DNA of 26,202 nucleotides from Psychrobacter sp. (GTDB lineage Bacteria > Pseudomonadota > Gammaproteobacteria > Pseudomonadales > Moraxellaceae): contig NZ_JAKDJE010000042.1 in the NCBI RefSeq assembly GCF_030454045.1, positions 1-26,202 on the forward strand. The letters run 5' to 3'. Under the pieces are notes generated by a model that did not search any database, was not told the origin of the DNA, and worked only from the letters and a program-made list of their open reading frames with translations. Within the stretch, counting starts at the first letter, position 1; each line of letters starts with the position of its first letter. Below, in pieces: positions 22,617-26,202 of this stretch. The translations under genes were made by a program, and so were the position numbers.

Positions 22617-23846
22617 ATGACCACTCCCATCAAAACTCAGTGTCCTCATTGTCAAACTTGCTTTAGCCTGCAGCAGTCTCAACTAAATAAAATCAACGCT
22701 ATCGTCACTTGCAGTCAGTGCCAAAAAAGCTTTTCAGTCAACCAAAATCTTACGGTCACCTCTGATAATGCTTCATCGCCTACTACAGCGCATCGCGACA
22801 CTCAATCTAAACTCAATAATCAGTCTGCTGGCAGTGCCCATCCAACTCGCAACCTGACAACGTCTACTAAACCGTCACACAATAAAAAACGGACAGCTGA
22901 TACGTTGATTCATGACGATTTGATCTATGATGACATGGAGATCGATGAGCCAGAGAACAGCACAGTAGAATACGACTCATTGGACAGTATGGACGCTTGG
23001 TTGTCCCAAGCCTCTAACACCCACTCGACTGCACCAGCATCTGACCGCACAAAAAATACCGTTTCTAAGAACCATCAAAAAGAGCCATCTATAGACTCTT
23101 CTGATGCTCAAACTAGGATATCGCCCTCATCAATAGGTCAAGAAGTACTGAGCTCAGCTGCTGCAAACGATATTCGTGCCAGTATCAACGATACTGCTGA
23201 TAATTCATGGCTCCAAGCACTGCTTGAGGAACAAAATAAGCGTGAAGAAAAACCCACCGATGAGACGGATTTATCACAACTACTAATAGACATGGGTGTG
23301 CCTCTCAGGGATGAAGGAGTTTCTGTAACAGACCGTGCCAAAAAAACGCAAGCTCAATTTGCGCCGACACCCACAACACATTCCATTGCTTCTATCCTTT
23401 GGGTACTTGGATGTTTGGTACTGGCGCTATTGCTGGCTGCTCAGTATGTCATGTTCAACTTGGAGACTTTAGTAAAAAACCCGACCTACGCACAGCGACT
23501 CCAAACGGTGTGCGCGATTGCAGCATGTAGTTTACCGAGTGCTGATGTAAACGCCCTAACCATCACTGATTCGGCGCATAGAGCGAGTCAAATTAAAACA
23601 GCTGGCAACTTTAGCGATATCAGCGCGATATTAAACAACCAAAGTAGCAAAGCGCAGCTTTATCCGAATATAAAAGTGAGTATTTATGGGGCAGACACTT
23701 TGATTGGAGAGTTTATCGCAGACCCCAATGACTACCTATTGGGAAAACCCAGTCAGTTAACTGCTGGCAATAATAAACGGCTACTTTTTACAGTACCCGT
23801 TGCCAATGCAAAAATTCGTGAAATTACCACGATACCGTTGTACTGA
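22617..23846 (+). CDS. Zinc-ribbon (MJ0042-type) and DUF3426 membrane protein
   Basis: A 409-residue protein with an N-terminal zinc ribbon (CPHC at 9-12 and CSQC at 32-35, in the MJ0042 pattern with KINAIVTCSQCQKSFSV), a long polar, probably disordered linker, a single membrane helix near residues 258-280 (ILWVLGCLVLALLLAAQYVM), and a C-terminal DUF3426-type domain ending TVPVANAKIREITTIPLY. This combination is common next to prmA and fis in Pseudomonas-like genomes, but no function is established. The frame is open upstream to a GTG at 22572; the ATG at 22617 is chosen because the zinc ribbon then lies at the very N-terminus, as in relatives. Neither start has a convincing ribosome-binding site. 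Confidence 0.85.
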   Translation: MTTPIKTQCPHCQTCFSLQQSQLNKINAIVTCSQCQKSFSVNQNLTVTSDNASSPTTAHRDTQSKLNNQSAGSAHPTRNLTTSTKPSHNKKRTADTLIHDDLIYDDMEIDEPENSTVEYDSLDSMDAWLSQASNTHSTAPASDRTKNTVSKNHQKEPSIDSSDAQTRISPSSIGQEVLSSAAANDIRASINDTADNSWLQALLEEQNKREEKPTDETDLSQLLIDMGVPLRDEGVSVTDRAKKTQAQFAPTPTTHSIASILWVLGCLVLALLLAAQYVMFNLETLVKNPTYAQRLQTVCAIAACSLPSADVNALTITDSAHRASQIKTAGNFSDISAILNNQSSKAQLYPNIKVSIYGADTLIGEFIADPNDYLLGKPSQLTAGNNKRLLFTVPVANAKIREITTIPLY

Positions 23847-23963
23847 GGGCTATTCTTAGCAAAAAAGCACTCATTGGTAGATGACGCGCCATAGATTTGT
23901 TTTCATTGTTTATCGTTACCACGAAGATAGCTACCAATCTATCAGCGCTAAACGATATTAATT

Positions 23964-23972
23964 TGATATACT
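23964..23972 (+). promoter_or_regulatory. Candidate extended -10 promoter for fis
   Basis: TGATATACT contains the extended -10 TGn followed by TATACT (23967-23972). No -35 of quality is present. Transcription would begin near 23979, about 47 nt before the fis ATG. Confidence 0.4.
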
Positions 23973-24025
23973 ATTACCCTGACGTCTTATGGTTTGGCTC
24001 TTTCTCATTTCAAGGATCTCATATT

Positions 24026-24388
24026 ATGGCACCTCATGCACAGCATAATGCCCATCATTTTGCTAAAAGCTCTGAGCCTTATGCCGATTATAATAAAGAA
24101 GAGTATCATCAGGTCGCTCACGATTTTTCGCCTGCTTTAGAGGGCGATATGAGTCATGTACAGCAACCTTTGCGTGTACATGTCGAACGCGTCGTGCGCC
24201 AGTACTTTGCCATGCTAGGTGATGAAATGCCCACCGACTTGTACGAGCTTATCTTAAAGCAAGTTGAAGCGCCGCTATTGTCTGTCGTCTTAGAAAAGAC
24301 GCGAGGCAACCAAACCAAGTGTGCACAGATCCTAGGCCTCAATCGTGGTACGTTACGCAAAAAACTCAAAACCTACGACTTGATGTAG
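24026..24388 (+). CDS. fis: DNA-binding protein Fis
   Basis: Nucleoid-associated protein that bends DNA and regulates growth-rate-dependent genes, recombination and replication. The C-terminal helix-turn-helix is clear: LLSVVLEKTRGNQTKCAQILGLNRGTLRKKLKTYDLM. The preceding helix region, VHVERVVRQYFAMLGDEMPTDLYELILKQVEAPLL, also matches Fis. The 120-residue length exceeds the 98 of E. coli because of a His-rich N-terminal extension. The frame stays open upstream to 23897, but the ATG at 24026 has CAAGGA nine bases upstream and gives a normal N-terminus, while the additional 43 residues look like translated non-coding DNA. The usual enterobacterial partner dusB is absent; the context prmA-DUF3426-fis-purH resembles Pseudomonas. 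Confidence 0.95.
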   Translation: MAPHAQHNAHHFAKSSEPYADYNKEEYHQVAHDFSPALEGDMSHVQQPLRVHVERVVRQYFAMLGDEMPTDLYELILKQVEAPLLSVVLEKTRGNQTKCAQILGLNRGTLRKKLKTYDLM

Positions 24389-24397
24389 CTTTGCAAT

Positions 24398-24544
24398 ATG
24401 CGCTTGTCCATTACTATTGATTATCATCATGCATGGCAATCGAATGCTTATGGCTTTATTCATTATGATAAAGCCTACCGTTGTTGTCATCATCACCTTG
24501 CCGGACGTTTACGTCAGGCTTTTTTTATGGAAGATTTTTTATGA
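24398..24544 (+). CDS. Possible 48-codon leader ORF overlapping purH, rich in histidine
   Basis: An ATG at 24398, ten bases after the fis stop and in the fis frame, opens a frame that ends at TGA 24542-24544, overlapping the purH ATG in ATGA. It encodes 48 residues with six His, including HH at 10-11 and HHH at 31-33; the HHH codons (24488-24496) end three bases before the terminator-like stem. It has no good ribosome-binding site. The other two frames are also open here (one gives a hydrophobic peptide from 24444), so chance is quite possible. It may be a regulatory leader peptide, a real small protein, or nothing. Confidence 0.3.
   Translation: MRLSITIDYHHAWQSNAYGFIHYDKAYRCCHHHLAGRLRQAFFMEDFL
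24452..24475 (+). promoter_or_regulatory. Hairpin 1 of the fis-purH leader
   Basis: GGCTTTAT (24452-24459) and ATAAAGCC (24468-24475) form a perfect 8-bp stem with an 8-base loop. The sequence AAAGCCT (24470-24476), mostly its 3' arm, is also complementary to AGGCTTT (24516-24522) in the following terminator-like hairpin, so the two structures could be alternatives. Confidence 0.5.
24500..24526 (+). terminator. Intrinsic terminator (or attenuator) between fis and purH
   Basis: GCCGGACG (24500-24507) pairs with CGTCAGGC (24512-24519) around TTTA, with one G-A mismatch, and is followed by seven T residues (24520-24526). Only 14 bases separate the T-run from the purH ATG, too few for a separate promoter, so any purH transcript starting upstream must pass through this hairpin. 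Confidence 0.7.
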
Positions 24545-26121
24545 GTACAACCCCACTTGCCCTACTCTCGGTCTCTGATAAATCCAATATCGTTGAGTTT
24601 GCTCAAGGCCTTATTAAAGCAGGTTTTGGCTTACTCTCTACTGGCGGTACTTATCGCTTGCTCGCAGACAACAACGTTGCTGTGACTGAAGTGTCGGACT
24701 ATACTGGCTTTCCTGAAATGATGGATGGTCGTGTTAAAACCCTGCACCCTAAAATTCATGGTGGTATTTTGGGTCGTCGTGGTACCGATGATGCCGTTAT
24801 GAATGAGCATGCCATCGAGCGTATTGACTTGGTTGTCGTCAACTTATACCCATTTGCTGAGACAATTGCGCGTGCTGATGTCACAATGCACGATGCCATT
24901 GAAAACATCGATATCGGTGGTCCTACCATGGTACGCTCAGCTGCAAAAAACCATGCCCATGTCGGCATCGTGACCGATCCTGCTGATTATGATCGCGTAC
25001 TGACTGCTTTAGATGGTGGTACTGAGCTGACAACGGCTCTACGCTATGATTTAGCGGTTAAAGCCTTTGAGCATACCGCCCAGTATGACGGTATGATTGC
25101 CAACTTCTTAGGCAGCCGTGTTAATGAAACTCAAGCGCCTGAGAACTTTCCACGCACATTTAATGTACAACTACAAAAAGCCCAAGATCTGCGTTATGGC
25201 GAAAACCCACACCAAAATGCAGCCTTTTATATTGAAAACCATCCACTAAAGAGCCAGCAGGCTTCTATTGCTACCGCTAAGCAATTGCAAGGTAAGGCGC
25301 TATCTTACAACAACATCGCTGACACTGATGCCGCCCTCGAGTGCGTCAAAGCCTTTAGTTCCCCTGCCTGCGTGATCGTTAAGCACGCCAATCCTTGCGG
25401 TGTTGCAGTAGATAACGACCAAGTAGCTGCTTATCGCACTGCTTTTAGTACTGATCCTGAGTCGTCTTTTGGCGGCATTATCGCCTTCAACCGTCCACTG
25501 ACACTGGCTGCGGCAAAAGCCATTATCGATAACCAGTTTGTAGAAGTCATCATTGCGCCTAGTATTGAAGAGGGTGTGCTTGAAGCGACAGCGGCTAAGA
25601 AAAACGTCCGTGTCTTGGTATGCGGCGAGCTACCAGCACCCAATCAACGTGATGGTCAGCTAGACTATAAGCGCGTCAATGGTGGTCTACTTTTACAAGA
25701 GCAAGATCTTGGTTTGATTACGGCAAACGATCTAAAAATCGTGACGGACGTTCAACCAACTGAAGCACAGGTGGCAGATCTGTTGTTCAGCTGGAACGTG
25801 GCAAAATACGTCAAATCGAATGCCATTGTTTATGCCAAGGGTCAACGTACTATCGGTGTTGGCGCGGGTCAAATGAGCCGTGTGAATTCAGCCCGTATCG
25901 CAGCCATCAAGGCCGAGCACGCTGGTCTGGCGACTGAAGGTGCGGTTATGGCATCAGACGCATTCTTCCCATTCCGTGATGGCATTGATAACGCTGCTGA
26001 AGTGGGTATCTCAGCCATCATTCAGCCAGGTGGCTCTATGCGTGATGATGAGACTATTGCAGCCGCTAATGAACACGGTATTGCGATGGTATTCACTGGT
26101 ATGCGTCATTTCCGCCACTAA
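24541..26121 (+). CDS. purH: Bifunctional AICAR transformylase/IMP cyclohydrolase
   Basis: Performs the last two steps of purine synthesis: formylation of AICAR with 10-formyltetrahydrofolate, then ring closure to IMP. The 526-residue protein has an N-terminal MGS-like cyclohydrolase domain (LLSVSDKSNIVEFAQGL, LLSTGGTYRLL, GFPEMMDGRVKTLHPKIHGG) and a C-terminal transformylase domain with the catalytic KHANPCG, then SSFGGIIAFN and the terminal DGIDNAAEVGISAIIQPGGSMRD. Length is normal. The frame continues upstream from a TTG at 24481, but the ATG at 24541 is right: GGAAGA lies six bases upstream and the family N-terminus begins here. AICAR is also a by-product of histidine synthesis, relevant to the His-rich frame just upstream. 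purD, often the next gene, is not in the window. Confidence 0.97.
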   Translation: MSTTPLALLSVSDKSNIVEFAQGLIKAGFGLLSTGGTYRLLADNNVAVTEVSDYTGFPEMMDGRVKTLHPKIHGGILGRRGTDDAVMNEHAIERIDLVVVNLYPFAETIARADVTMHDAIENIDIGGPTMVRSAAKNHAHVGIVTDPADYDRVLTALDGGTELTTALRYDLAVKAFEHTAQYDGMIANFLGSRVNETQAPENFPRTFNVQLQKAQDLRYGENPHQNAAFYIENHPLKSQQASIATAKQLQGKALSYNNIADTDAALECVKAFSSPACVIVKHANPCGVAVDNDQVAAYRTAFSTDPESSFGGIIAFNRPLTLAAAKAIIDNQFVEVIIAPSIEEGVLEATAAKKNVRVLVCGELPAPNQRDGQLDYKRVNGGLLLQEQDLGLITANDLKIVTDVQPTEAQVADLLFSWNVAKYVKSNAIVYAKGQRTIGVGAGQMSRVNSARIAAIKAEHAGLATEGAVMASDAFFPFRDGIDNAAEVGISAIIQPGGSMRDDETIAAANEHGIAMVFTGMRHFRH

Positions 26122-26150
26122 ATAATCACATATTAATTTAAGACTGGTAT

Positions 26151-26202
26151 TAGGGCGTGTTGAACATTCGACCATGGCACTGACAGCGACTATTTTTTAG
26201 GC
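26151..26202 (+). repeat. Right copy of the 52-bp long-range inverted repeat
   Basis: It starts TAGGGCGTGTTGAACATTCG, 29 bp after the purH stop codon, and is the reverse complement of 79-130 with one mismatch. It runs into the end of the window, so its full length and far end are unknown. Confidence 0.85.

Noticed and set aside
23897..24025. 43-residue N-terminal extension of Fis
   Set aside because: It would begin upstream of the likely promoter (23964-23972) and lacks family similarity; the ATG at 24026 has CAAGGA upstream.
24481..24540. TTG-started 20-residue extension of PurH
   Set aside because: It runs through the terminator-like hairpin, while the ATG at 24541 has a ribosome-binding site and the family N-terminus.

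Overview
The window looks like chromosomal housekeeping DNA of a gammaproteobacterium of the family Moraxellaceae, most probably Psychrobacter. This is an inference from the protein families, the gene order alaS-lysC-csrA and prmA-(zinc ribbon/DUF3426)-fis-purH (both pseudomonad-type orders), the moderate GC content, and a long AT-rich repeat at both edges. No tRNA, rRNA, CRISPR array, prophage or complete insertion sequence was found.

Layout. 79-130: a 52-bp repeat whose inverted, near-identical copy closes the window (26151-26202). 128-2510 (minus): prmB then aroC, a probable operon. 2849-4252 (plus): an exported L,D-transpeptidase, ending at a strong bidirectional terminator that it shares with a small two-helix membrane protein (4412-4624, minus). 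4989-6662 (plus): a DUF389 membrane protein with a long acidic head. 6809-12203 (plus): alaS, lysC, csrA and a HopJ-family gene, with terminators after lysC and after the HopJ gene. 12285-13665 (minus): nadK and then a DUF1315/YeaC-like gene. 13992-14714 (plus): a Bax-inhibitor-1-like membrane protein, facing a CcoI/FixI-type copper P-type ATPase (14863-17661, minus) across a terminator partly duplicated by a perfect 49-bp tandem repeat. 18099-22453 (plus): mrcB (PBP1b), a TPR lipoprotein that fits the PBP1b activator LpoP, and prmA. 22617-26121 (plus): a zinc-ribbon/DUF3426 protein, fis and purH.

How the genes fit together. Envelope growth is represented by PBP1b with its probable activator lipoprotein and by the L,D-transpeptidase. 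Protein synthesis is represented by alaS and by two ribosomal-protein methyltransferases, PrmA (L11) and PrmB (L3). Biosynthesis is covered by aroC, lysC, nadK and purH, and global regulation by csrA and fis.

The most interesting signals are regulatory. The fis-purH gap holds two hairpins, the second terminator-like and only 14 bp before the purH start codon, and a histidine-rich 48-codon open frame that overlaps that start codon; together these suggest a possible attenuator. The csrA ribosome-binding site lies in the loop of a hairpin that closes on the start codon, as expected for CsrA autoregulation. lysC carries an internal ribosome-binding site and in-frame ATG that would give a separate ACT-domain subunit. 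Several perfect palindromes without T-tracts remain unexplained.
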